A DNA stretch of 9,300 nt from Alphaproteobacteria bacterium (GCA_020441605.1 JAGRLX010000347.1:1-9300); one strand, 5' to 3'; shown: positions 1-6,177, counted from the stretch's first letter. Numbers and translations are program-made. The notes: generated from the sequence alone by a model not told the origin.

Positions 1-1116
1 CGCGAGATGATCGGCTTTGCCGCCCACCTGCTTATGGAACTGGAAATAGGTGCTCTGACTGGGGCGGCTCATGGCGAGAAGTCCCCGTTGCAGCTTGCCC
101 AGCGCAACGGTTAACGCGAGAAGGACTGGGAGACGCGGGCGGGAACGGTCGAGCTGCGCATATCAAAGCTGAGGAAGGGCTGCTACTTCCCGGGCTTTCT
201 GAAGCCGCGACGCATGGCCGAGAAGGCGCTGACTGCGGTGATCCAGGAAGCCTATGTGCAGGGTATCTCGACCCACTCGGTCTATGACCTGGTGAAGGCG
301 ATAGCGCTCAGCGGCATCTCCAAGAGCCAGGTTTCGAGGCTGTGCGAAGAGATCGATGCCAAGGTGAAGGCTTTCCTCGACCGGCCCATAGAGGGTGACT
401 GACCTTATCTGTGGATCGACGCCACCTATCTGAAGATTTGCAGCTATAGGCGTGTCGTCTCCATTGCCGTCTTCATCACCACCGGTGTCAAAAGCGACGG
501 CCGACGCGGCACCTTCGGAAGCCGAACCGGTCTGGACGGCGTTCCTGTGCAAGCTGACGAGGCGTGGCCTGCGCGGCGTCAAGCTGGTGATCTCCGACGC
601 CCACGAAAGCATCAAGGCTGCTACAGCGAAGGTGCTATGCGCCACATGGCAGAGATGCCGGGTTCACTTCATGACGAACGTGCTAGCCCACGCCGGAAAG
701 AGCGGAAGGCGTGTGGCCTCGGCCTTCATTAGCACGCCCTCGCGCTGGATACGCCCGAAGCCGCCAGCGCCCAGTGGCGGAGCGTGGCCGATCAAATCCG
801 TCCCAAGGTGCCGAAGCTCGCCGCCATAATGGATGAGGCCGAGGCCGACGTGCTGGCCTACATGAGTTTCCCCAAGGAGCATCGCGCCAAGCTGCACAGC
901 TCAAAACTGATCGAACGTCTCAACGGCGAGATCAAGCGCCGCACCGAGGTTGTCGGCATCTTCCCCAATGACGAAGCCATCGTCCGCCTTGTCGGCGCAA
1001 TCCTGCTCGAACAGAGCGATGAGTGGGCCGTGCAACGCGCCCGCTACATGACGCTGGAAACCATCAGCCAGGTGAGCGATGATCCCTTCATCAGCCTGCC
1101 AGCCGTGGCCAGCTGA
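1..1116 (+). pseudogene. Decayed IS256-family (Mutator-type) transposase
   Basis: This is the remains of a DDE transposase gene; its 5' end is beyond the left edge. Frame 1 carries the typical family stretch with LTGAAHGEKSP and QRNG, then TAA at 112-114 where the family usually has Tyr. It continues through [18 protein letters not shown] and [15 protein letters not shown] to TGA at 400-402, where Trp is expected before PYLWIDATY. Near 508 a short deletion (about eight codons of the usual VLGMDIG-like segment) shifts reading to frame 2, which carries RRGLRGVKLVISDAHE and WQRCRVHFM. Near 740 one base appears missing (the ACG CCC TTC expected reads ACG CCC TCG), returning to frame 1, which runs VADQIRPKVPKL through IERLNGEIKRR to the natural stop at 1116. 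The catalytic codons D (418-420), D (596-598) and E (913-915) are intact, but the usual TNP before IERLN reads SKL. Inactive as it stands. Family assignment is firm; I infer the lesions from my memory of family consensus. Confidence 0.93.
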
Positions 1117-1510
1117 TTATCACGAGCCAGCCGGAAAAGCTCGGCAACCACTGCCGTCAGCTACACTACGCCACGGAACATGATCATGGCCTCTATCGTG
1201 CTGCCGAGCGTCAAGCTGCCTGAGGTGGTCCCTAAGACACAACTGAACCATTGCTTGATCCTGTAGCCAGTACAAGACCTATCCCAGAATCGTGGAACTG
1301 TGAGGGCATTCCAGAAGGCTTGAAGAGGCCTCGGATCGCCTTGAAACGGCCAGAACCGCATTTCGCTGGTGATCTTCGGCCGCGTCGGCAAACGCGCCGA
1401 GTGACGCAAATCAACGACCGGCGCTCGCTGATCCGCCAATATACAAACTCACTTTGTTATGAACAAGCAGTAGGACTAAGGAAATCAACCTTTTGGAAGG
1501 AGGCATTGAA
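1117..1510. other. Gene-poor gap: IS256 distal end and leader of the Met-rich gene
   Basis: I see no convincing gene here. The segment 1158-1186 (CAGCTACACTACGCCACGG and following bases) resembles the terminal region often found just downstream of IS256-family transposases, so the relic probably extends to about 1190; I cannot define its terminal inverted repeat. From about 1190 to 1450 the open frames on both strands look non-coding and match nothing I know. A short palindrome, TTGTT-ATG-AACAA, lies at 1454-1466, some 45 bases before the next gene. It could be an operator half-pair but is too short to call. No clear sigma-70 promoter was identified. Confidence 0.4.
1495..1503 (+). promoter_or_regulatory. 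Strong Shine-Dalgarno deciding the Met-rich gene start
   Basis: GGAAGGAGG sits seven bases before the ATG at 1511. It selects this ATG over the in-frame TTG at 1493, which has no ribosome-binding site and would only add residues in front of a normal signal peptide. Confidence 0.8.
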
Positions 1511-2026
1511 ATGAACAGAAGGATTGTTGGCGGACTGGCCGCCGCGGCCCTGGTGGTTGTCGGCGCCGCGGGAGCAGTCGGCGTCATGACTGTGGGCCCA
1601 GCGCGGGCTCAGGGGTATAGCGCATACAGCTGCCCGGGAATGGGCATGATGGGGCCTGGAATGATGGGCCCTGGAATAATGGGCCCTGGAATGATGGGGC
1701 CTGGAATGATGGGCCCTGGAATAATGGGCCCTGGAATGATGGGCCCTGGAATGATGGGGCCTGGAATGATGGGGCCTGGAATGATGGGTCAAGGGATGAT
1801 GGGCATGATGGGTCATCAGGCCAACCTGAACCTGACCACCAATGACGTGAAAGCGTACTTGGAGCGTTGGATCGCCATTTCGGGTAATCCTCGCATCAAG
1901 GTTGGACCCGTCACCGAGAGGAATGACAACACCGTAAGCGCCGACATCGTCACGACGGACGGGGATGCGCTGGTGCAGCGCTTCTCCGTCGATCGGCGCA
2001 CCGGCATCTATCGTGTGGTTCAGTGA
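1511..2026 (+). CDS. Exported methionine-rich MMGPG-repeat protein, putative soft-metal binder
   Basis: The product is 171 aa. Residues 1-33 form an export signal: MNRR, a long Ala/Val/Gly hydrophobic core, then a plausible signal peptidase I site ARA|QG. A short linker with one Cys (YSCPGMG) leads into ten consecutive pentapeptides of form (M/I)MG(P/Q)G at residues 46-95, followed by MMGMMGHQ. Residues about 104-171 form a small charged domain (TTNDVKAYLERW, ending FSVDRRTGIYRVVQ) that looks weakly PepSY-like. Methionine-rich periplasmic segments bind Cu(I) or Ag(I) in established systems such as CopC and CusF, so I infer a periplasmic metal-binding role; the metal is not shown by sequence. 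It is first in a three-gene cluster with SHOCT and DUF302 proteins. I do not recognise a named gene. The coding repeats are nearly identical at DNA level, so the repeat number is probably variable. Confidence 0.85.
   Translation: MNRRIVGGLAAAALVVVGAAGAVGVMTVGPARAQGYSAYSCPGMGMMGPGMMGPGIMGPGMMGPGMMGPGIMGPGMMGPGMMGPGMMGPGMMGQGMMGMMGHQANLNLTTNDVKAYLERWIAISGNPRIKVGPVTERNDNTVSADIVTTDGDALVQRFSVDRRTGIYRVVQ
1646..1795 (+). repeat. Ten tandem 15-bp coding repeats (MMGPG units)
   Basis: Ten in-frame 15-base units of type ATGATGGGSCCTGGA, differing mainly at one G/C position, an ATG/ATA change in units 3 and 6 (Ile for Met), and CAAGGG in the tenth (Gln for Pro). Because the unit is a multiple of three, gain or loss of units keeps the frame and changes only the number of methionines. 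The reverse complement yields a long His/Ser-rich open frame that is an artefact of the repeat. Confidence 0.95.
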
Positions 2027-2030
2027 CGGC

Positions 2031-2279
2031 ATGTATTGGGACGAAATGGGGATGATGGGTTGGGGGTGGACGCCGTTTCATGGCATCGTCACCCTTCTGC
2101 TTCTCGTCGTTGCTATCGTCGCAGCGGTGGCGCTGGTCCGGGCTATTTCGGGCAGGCGTGATGGTGGGGGCTTCCCAGATCGCCGGCCGCGCGCGCTCGA
2201 CTTCTTGGAAGAGCGCTATGCGAAGGGCGAAATTGATCGCGACGAGTACCTGCAGAAAAGGGGCGATATCGGCGGATAA
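2031..2279 (+). CDS. Small single-TM SHOCT-domain protein
   Basis: The product is 82 aa. Residues 1-16 are Met/Trp/Gly-rich (MYWDEMGMMGWGWTPF). One hydrophobic membrane segment follows at about 18-40 (GIVTLLLLVVAIVAAVALV), then a basic linker, and a C-terminal SHOCT motif at about 54-80 (LDFLEERYAKGEIDRDEYLQK). SHOCT is a short C-terminal oligomerisation-type domain common in small membrane proteins; its exact biochemical role is unknown. The ATG at 2031 lies four bases after the stop of the Met-rich gene and has no clear ribosome-binding site, so translation is probably coupled. I chose this start because the frame upstream is only the antisense-like overlap with the previous gene. The N-terminal methionines echo those of the upstream repeat protein and might also face metal; that is inference. 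Confidence 0.85.
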   Translation: MYWDEMGMMGWGWTPFHGIVTLLLLVVAIVAAVALVRAISGRRDGGGFPDRRPRALDFLEERYAKGEIDRDEYLQKRGDIGG

Positions 2280-2300
2280 GGGGCATCAGCATCAGACGCT

Positions 2301-2305
2301 GGAGG
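2301..2305 (+). promoter_or_regulatory. Shine-Dalgarno deciding the DUF302 start
   Basis: GGAGG is six bases before ATG 2312. It favours that ATG over the in-frame TTG at 2306, which directly abuts the motif and would be too close. Confidence 0.75.
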
Positions 2306-2311
2306 TTGCGG

Positions 2312-2698
2312 ATGAGGTATTACTTCAGTAAGACATTGCCGGTTGCGTTCGATGAGGCGGCACAACGAACTATTGATGCGCTGAAGGCTGAGGGATTCGG
2401 CATCATCACCGAAATCGACGTCAAGGAGACGTTCAAGAAAAAGCTCGGTTTAGATTTCAGAAACTACCGTATCCTTGGCGCATGTAACCCGGCCTTGGCT
2501 CACGAAGCCCTTAAGCTCGAAGACAAGGTAGGGACGATGCTGCCCTGCAATGTCATAGTTCAGGATGTCGGCAACGGACAAACGGAGATAGCCGCAATCG
2601 ATCCCGTCGCTTCGATGCAGGCTATCGGCAACATCGAACTGAAACGCGCGGCCGAGCAGGTCCGAGCGAAACTCAAGCGGGTGATCGACAGGCTCTGA
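2312..2698 (+). CDS. DUF302 domain protein
   Basis: The product is 128 aa and consists almost wholly of one DUF302 domain. It shows RYYFSKTLPVAFDEAAQRTI near the N-terminus, then ALKAEGFGIITEIDVKETFK, LGACNPALAHEAL at about 68-80, the LPCNVIV strand at about 92-98, and AIDPVASM before a C-terminal helix. There is no signal peptide or membrane segment, so it is predicted cytoplasmic. The DUF302 fold is known structurally but its function is not settled. It often accompanies SHOCT and metal-handling genes, as here. The two cysteines (in GACNP and LPCN) are typical of the family. It follows the SHOCT gene by 32 bases and closes the + strand operon. It converges on the ArsR gene, whose recognisable domain ends about 12 bases after this stop. 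Confidence 0.92.
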   Translation: MRYYFSKTLPVAFDEAAQRTIDALKAEGFGIITEIDVKETFKKKLGLDFRNYRILGACNPALAHEALKLEDKVGTMLPCNVIVQDVGNGQTEIAAIDPVASMQAIGNIELKRAAEQVRAKLKRVIDRL

Positions 2699-2710
2699 CA
2701 TTGCCCCGCC

Positions 2711-3022
2711 CTCAGATCCTCCAGGATGCAGCGAACTCGATCATCCAAGGGGGAGTAGATAACCTGCTTGCCGCTACGGGTGGCGCGAAAAAAGCGGCTC
2801 GCCCGGAGCATTCGCAGGTGGTGGCTGACAAGCGAGCGCGTCAATCGAAGTGCCTTCAGGCAGTTCACCGACAGATCCGGATTGCGCCAGACATGCCAGC
2901 AGCACTCGCAGACGTGTTGGCTCTCCGAGGAGGCGTAGCAGCTCCGCCAGCTCGACGACTTGTTCCTCGTTAAGCTCCGGCAGCCAATCGGGTGAAAGTT
3001 TAGCCGCAATGTTCGCGCGCAT
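2711..3022 (-). pseudogene. ArsR/SmtB-family regulator split by a one-base frameshift
   Basis: A winged-helix metalloregulator-type repressor is readable only across two frames. The first frame, from ATG 3022 (preceded by GAGGTG eight bases away), gives ELNEEQVVELAELLRLLGEP, TRLRVLLACLAQSG and SVGELPEG. The second frame gives ALRLTRSLVSHHLRMLRASR (recognition helix), then RSGKQVIYSPLDDRVRCILE (wing and last helix). Removing one C from the CC at 2853-2854 (an extra G in the mRNA sense) joins them as GELPEALRLTRSLVSHH, so a +1 insertion is likely. Joined, the domain is about 104 aa, normal for the family. The ELCVC metal motif of classic ArsR/SmtB is absent. In the second frame no stop occurs until 2560, inside the DUF302 gene on the other strand, so the natural stop also seems lost. 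A sequencing error is possible. It probably once regulated the Met-rich/SHOCT/DUF302 genes; that is inference. Confidence 0.85.
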
Positions 3023-3037
3023 GCGATGACACCTCAC

Positions 3038-3427
3038 TGTGCCGGTGAGCGACGCAGGCGGTCAGTTGATCGTCGGCAGTCTTCGACTCGTATACCAGAA
3101 GCCTGTTCGCATGACAGTCAATGCCGCGAATTGGTCGAAAAGGAAGCCGTTAGAACGCACAGCCTGTTACTTTAGCGCAAGTTTACTTCATGAGGAAGGT
3201 GCTGGCCCATGCCGGAAGGAACGGCAGGCGTGTCGTTTCGGCCTTCATTGATCCCGAGAACATCGATTCACAACTCAGTCGCAAATGACTAAAGGGAACA
3301 ATACACCAGCAGAATGGTGCCGGCAGGTGTTGTTCGCGAGCAAGCGCTTACGGTCAGGGTGACAAAACCAGTTAGGTCCCTATGGAGGGCAGGCGTTGCG
3401 TTGAGGCGGTTGTCGCGAAAATTTAAA
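3038..3427. other. Gene-free interval holding a second IS256-family scrap
   Basis: Apart from the transposase fragment at 3181-3252, I see no gene. The bases upstream of 3181 should hold the promoter of the broken ArsR gene (leftward), but I could not pick a convincing -35/-10 pair. To the right of the fragment, 3290-3427 shows no coding signal. An imperfect hairpin (3296-3307 with 3326-3335) lies beyond the lspA stop but lacks a T-tract. Confidence 0.4.
3181..3252 (+). pseudogene. Short internal fragment of an IS256-family transposase
   Basis: Translation gives VYFMRKVLAHAGRNGRRVVSAFID split here as VYFMRKVLAHAG and RNGRRVVSAFID. It matches the family segment RVHFMxNVLAHAGKSGRRV that follows the second catalytic Asp. 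At DNA level 3181-3249 matches 662-730 of the left relic at 58 of 69 positions by my count, in the same orientation and without gaps. At this level of divergence it comes from a different family member, not from a recent copy of the left relic. Similarity stops abruptly at both ends, and the frame then runs into unrelated codons to a TGA at 3286. Confidence 0.8.
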
Positions 3428-3928
3428 TCAAGGTGCCCTCATCGGGCCGACATCGGTGTGCTTCTTTGGACCTTTCCCCTCGCCTCTAAGGAAGCTGCTT
3501 TCGAGCAATAGTAGGCCAACGCCGCTCACGATCGCTACGTCAGCAAGATTGAAAGCCGGCCAGTGAAAGGTCGCGAAATAAAAATCTAGAAAGTCAGTCA
3601 CGGCGCCATGCCGCAGCCGGTCGACGAGGTTGCCGAGCGCGCCCCCGGCGATGAGCCCGAGCGAAAGAGCCGTCAGGCGGTGATCGGCTCGCTGCATCCA
3701 AAAAAGGAGCCCGGCCACAATCGCCAGCGTGAGAGCCATCAGTGCCCAAGGCGGGGCGTCGCCAAACAATCCGAAACTCACGCCCGTGTTGCGGCCGAGG
3801 ACCAAGTTGAAGAAGCCGGTGACCGGGATCACCCGGGGCGGGGCCATGACGTGGTTGAGGATCAGCCACTTCGATACCTGATCGGCCGTGAAGGCAATGA
3901 ATGCGATGGGGAGCCCAAGTTTCAGCAT
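3428..3928 (-). CDS. lspA: Lipoprotein signal peptidase (signal peptidase II)
   Basis: The 166-aa aspartyl protease removes signal peptides from diacylglyceryl-modified prolipoproteins at the inner membrane. It has four hydrophobic segments, starting at about residues 4-24. Conserved boxes are DQVSKWL (16-22), RNTGVSFG with N47, GGALGNLVDR (95-104), TDFLDF with catalytic D112, and FNLADVAI with N127 and catalytic D130. All the residues known to be needed are present, so it should be active. It is the last gene of a leftward operon, 24 bases after ccdA. The C-terminal tail (GEGKGPKKHTDV) is hydrophilic. A copy in a metal-resistance operon recalls PbrC, the signal peptidase of lead-resistance pbr operons, so this is probably an accessory copy beside a chromosomal one. 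The start is ATG 3928; its ribosome-binding site is weak. Confidence 0.95.
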   Translation of the reverse strand: MLKLGLPIAFIAFTADQVSKWLILNHVMAPPRVIPVTGFFNLVLGRNTGVSFGLFGDAPPWALMALTLAIVAGLLFWMQRADHRLTALSLGLIAGGALGNLVDRLRHGAVTDFLDFYFATFHWPAFNLADVAIVSGVGLLLLESSFLRGEGKGPKKHTDVGPMRAP

Positions 3929-3952
3929 GCCTGTACTATTCCGTTGTTTGGC

Positions 3953-4696
3953 TTAACCGATCTTGCCAAGAGCCGGAAAGGTCTGCAGGAGCCAATTCGC
4001 GAAGCTGCTCAGTTGACCAGTAATCATCGCAATACCCATAACTACCATCGTTCCGCCGGCGAAGATCTTAAGGAGGCGCCCGGTTCGCCTCATAGCGGTC
4101 ATTCGCGCCATGAAACCACGCATGAACAGGGCGGCAAGGATGAAGGGCAGACCAAGTCCGAGCGAATAGACCGCCAAGAGGGCCGTTCCGCTTCCGGCCG
4201 TAGCGTTTGCGGCCGAAAGCGTCAGTATCGCGCCGAGGACCGGCCCGATGCAGGGCGTCCAACCAAAGGCGAAGACGAGGCCCAAGAGATAGTTTGCCCA
4301 CGGCCCGCCGACATGCCGGCCCGAATGAAATCTCACATCGCGCTCGAGCCACGGCATTGGCACGAGGCCGGTCGTGAACAGGCCAAAGCCGATGACGATC
4401 GCACCGCCGATCAAGTTGGCCTCATAGAGGTACGCGCGAAGAAGCCCGCTTAGCGCTGTCGCGCTCGCTCCCAGGAGGACGAACACAGTCGTGAAGCCGA
4501 GCACGAAGCAGAGACCCAAACCGAGTGTCCGAACAGTCTCCTTTAGATCTACTCGGCTGGCAAACCCATCCTCGCCGATGGTCCGCCCAGCGACATAGGA
4601 GACGTAGCCCGGCACAAGAGGCAAAACGCAGGGAGATAGGAATGAGATGACACCGGCAACGAAAGCCGTGGCAATACCTACTGCGGAGGGATCCAC
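3953..4696 (-). CDS. ccdA: CcdA/DsbD-type thiol-disulfide electron transporter
   Basis: An inner-membrane protein of 247 aa with six hydrophobic segments, which moves reducing equivalents from cytoplasmic thioredoxin to periplasmic thiol proteins. The two redox cysteines are in their usual settings: FLSPCVLPLVPGY (C23) and GWTPCIGPVLG (C149). I place the start at GTG 4696 (MDPSAVGIATAFVAG) because AGGGGAAG lies just upstream, the family starts at this point, and the longer ATG at 4819 would overlap the preceding transporter gene by 113 bases and add a non-hydrophobic, non-conserved extension. It follows the HMA-CDF stop by ten bases; the ribosome-binding site abuts that stop, suggesting coupled translation. 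It may serve cytochrome c maturation, but no other ccm gene is here. A role in keeping periplasmic metal-binding thiols reduced fits the neighbours better and is inference. Confidence 0.92.
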   Translation of the reverse strand: MDPSAVGIATAFVAGVISFLSPCVLPLVPGYVSYVAGRTIGEDGFASRVDLKETVRTLGLGLCFVLGFTTVFVLLGASATALSGLLRAYLYEANLIGGAIVIGFGLFTTGLVPMPWLERDVRFHSGRHVGGPWANYLLGLVFAFGWTPCIGPVLGAILTLSAANATAGSGTALLAVYSLGLGLPFILAALFMRGFMARMTAMRRTGRLLKIFAGGTMVVMGIAMITGQLSSFANWLLQTFPALGKIG

Positions 4697-4706
4697 TGCA
4701 CTTCCC

Positions 4707-5594
4707 CTACAAACCGCTGGCACCGCTCGCCGGTGCTGCGTTTCGAAGATCGCTGCGGGCATCGCGAATGATCGACCATGCCGACTGTAGGAACAGCACG
4801 GCCACGGCAAATGCCACAACTAGATCTGGCCATGCCGAATTCAGCGCCCATACGACGCCGGCCGCGACGACTACGGCGAGGCTGCCAATAGCGTCGTTGC
4901 GTGAAAACAGCCATACAGCACGCATGTTGGCATCGCCCTTCCGGTGCGGCAGCAGCACCACCGCTGCCAGTACGTTAACGATTAGGGCCACGGTGGCAAA
5001 CCCGGCCATCAGCAGCGTTTGGGGCTGGTACTCGACGAAGACGCGGTAAAGCGTCGAGCCGAGCACGCCAAAGCCGAGCAGCGCCAGAAAAATTCCCTGC
5101 AGCAGTGCCGCGCGGGCTCGCGCTGCAAGGCCCCAGCCCACGGCTATCAGCCCAAGAAATGAGATCAGACCGTCGCCAATGAAATCAAGAGAATCGGCCT
5201 GCAGCGCTTGCGAGCCCGCCAGGAAGCTGCCACCAATTTCTATCACGCCGTATCCAACGTTCAGTAGAACAACAGTCCACAGTGCTCGCTTATAACCTGG
5301 CGTGACATGGGACAAGTCAGGGATGCGATCGTTGTCCTCACCTTCAGCGGCATCAGCCGATGTTTTAGGTGCTCCTATACGATTGAGCTGATATCCAAGT
5401 TCTCTTACCGCGTTCTCAACAACGGGCAGTCGGGCGGCCGGGTCCTCGACCTCAAGTGTCATGATCTGCGAGGCAATCGACACCTTTACCTCAGAGACAC
5501 CAGAAACCTTGCGCGCTGCGCCTTCGATTTTGGCGGCACATGAAGCACAATCCATGCCCGTGACGTGATAGCGGGCCGTGGCAGTAGCAGTCAT
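4707..5594 (-). CDS. HMA domain fused to a CDF-family cation transporter
   Basis: A 295-aa fusion. Residues 7-73 form a heavy-metal-associated domain with the soft-metal motif GMDCASC (C16, C19), as in CopZ or MerP. After an acidic linker (about 78-95), six membrane segments follow with cation-diffusion-facilitator features: NVGYGVIEIGGSFLAGSQAL, then ADSLDFIGDG with D134, D137 and D141 in TM2, and WLFSRNDAIGS with N233 and D234 in TM5. The usual TM5 His of zinc CDFs (HxxxD) appears to be Phe here. The typical cytoplasmic C-terminal domain is missing, the protein ending soon after TM6 (IIRDARSDLRN). Predicted to take Cu, Cd, Pb, Hg or Zn from its own N-terminal domain and export it to the periplasm with proton exchange; the metal is not determined. 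First gene of the leftward operon with ccdA and lspA; ATG 5594 is preceded by AAAGGA. Confidence 0.9.
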   Translation of the reverse strand: MTATATARYHVTGMDCASCAAKIEGAARKVSGVSEVKVSIASQIMTLEVEDPAARLPVVENAVRELGYQLNRIGAPKTSADAAEGEDNDRIPDLSHVTPGYKRALWTVVLLNVGYGVIEIGGSFLAGSQALQADSLDFIGDGLISFLGLIAVGWGLAARARAALLQGIFLALLGFGVLGSTLYRVFVEYQPQTLLMAGFATVALIVNVLAAVVLLPHRKGDANMRAVWLFSRNDAIGSLAVVVAAGVVWALNSAWPDLVVAFAVAVLFLQSAWSIIRDARSDLRNAAPASGASGL

Positions 5595-5948
5595 GGAGCT
5601 GATCCTTTAGGCTTGAAGTGATTGATCTGTAGAACTCTGCCGTCTTAAGTTTCTTGGGGCGCTCCGTCGCCGCTCGGCTCGGACGTAGCAGGGACCGTAT
5701 CGCCGGAGAAGTCCGAGCAAATCAGCTTCGATCCTCAGCCACGCGGCGTAAGAAAAGCGGGAGCCTTTTGGGCGCTCACTTGCTGGCAAGGGTGCCTTTT
5801 GCACCAATTGGGATTGAATCAACGCCCGGCACACGATCCGCACTCCTTGTGAACCGCTATCACAGCGGACGAAAACCTTTGCAGCGTTCCGCGACGCCTC
5901 AACGATGCGCGCAAGCCTCAAACCCGCTTTTTCTTTGTTCGCAAGACT
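5595..5948. other. Unusually long leader between MerR-type promoter and the CDF operon
   Basis: About 350 bases separate the promoter at 5949-5979 from the CDF start, where such operons normally have a few tens. One - strand frame (5921-5607, TTG start, 104 codons) nearly fills it and ends 12 bases before the CDF ATG, but it has no ribosome-binding site, no recognisable motif and a low-complexity Arg-rich tail, and a comparable + strand frame overlaps it. I do not call either as a gene. It may be remnant DNA of an inserted or decayed gene. Confidence 0.4.
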
Positions 5949-5979
5949 CTGTTACAATCTCTAGCCACTAGAGATTCAA
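5949..5979 (-). promoter_or_regulatory. MerR-family (CadR/PbrR-like) promoter-operator
   Basis: On the - strand, TTGAAT (5979-5974) and TAACAG (5954-5949) are separated by 19 bases, the lengthened spacer that is the hallmark of MerR-activated promoters. The spacer holds a perfect palindrome: arms AATCTCTAG (5956-5964) and CTAGAGATT (5968-5976) around CCA. Its core on the - strand, CTAGTGGCTAG, is close to the CadR/PbrR operator core TAGTGGCTA as I remember it. Transcription would start near 5942 and run toward the HMA-CDF, ccdA and lspA operon. The -35 and palindrome are convincing; the -10 is only fair. Confidence 0.7.
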
Positions 5980-5989
5980 GAGAAATCTC
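5971..5989. repeat. Second overlapping inverted repeat sharing an operator half-site
   Basis: GAGATT (5971-5976) is followed seven bases later by its inverted copy AATCTC (5984-5989). Together with AATCTC at 5956-5961 this gives three copies of one half-site, the middle one shared by both palindromes. It could be an additional regulator contact or a divergent autoregulatory site. Confidence 0.55.
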
Positions 5990-6105
5990 AATATCAGTAT
6001 GACCTTAGGAAAACTGTCATGAGTCGCGGCAACCAAGACGTGAAATACTCTGTTTCGGTGACACCGGTCTGATGTTTCCACGTGGCTGCAAGACCCGAAA
6101 GACCT

Positions 6106-6177
6106 TCGTTGCATAAGGTGGCCCGCCGCACTCGTGAACTCGGCTTCGGCATGAAAACCCGAGTTGATGCAGTTATC
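6106..6177 (+). pseudogene. Possible trace of a divergent MerR-family regulator
   Basis: In the + frame that opens at ATG 6019, after a TGA at 6070, a short stretch reads LHKVARRTRELGFGMKTRVD before a second stop near 6178. The core ARRTRELGF resembles the segment following the HTH in MerR regulators (FIRRARELGFSL-like). Its position, about 130 bases from the MerR-type operator and pointing away from it, is where a divergent regulator would lie. The N-terminal HTH and metal-binding C-terminus are not readable. The match is short, so this may be chance. Confidence 0.3.

Noticed and set aside
1646..1795. Possible CRISPR array
   Set aside because: The units are directly abutting 15-base coding repeats with no unique spacers.
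1457..2032. A - strand frame of 191 codons rich in HHSRP/HHSRA repeats, looking like a His-rich metal-binding protein
   Set aside because: It is the exact antisense of the 15-bp repeat array in the Met-rich gene. The + frame has a strong ribosome-binding site, signal peptide and downstream operon; the - frame has none.
3033..3049. CTCAC/GTGAG inverted repeat just upstream of the ArsR start as its operator
   Set aside because: Five-base arms are too short and overlap the ribosome-binding site; easily chance.
3296..3335. Imperfect hairpin (GAACAATACACC with GGTGTTGTTC) as a terminator for the lspA operon
   Set aside because: The stem is AT-leaning with a two-base bulge and a long loop, and no T-tract follows on the - strand.
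3608..4453. Long + strand open frame (281 codons) antisense to ccdA and lspA
   Set aside because: It has no hydrophobic or family features, is rich in Arg/Glu/His as GC-rich antisense frames are, and both genes on the other strand are well-recognised families.
4697..4819. ATG at 4819 as the ccdA start (288 aa product)
   Set aside because: The added 41 residues are non-conserved and overlap the HMA-CDF coding end; GTG 4696 has a good ribosome-binding site and fits family length.
5607..5921. A - strand frame of 104 codons between the MerR-type promoter and the CDF gene
   Set aside because: It is well placed, but has only a TTG start, no ribosome-binding site and no recognisable motif; a competing + frame of equal length covers the same bases. 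Kept only as part of the leader description.
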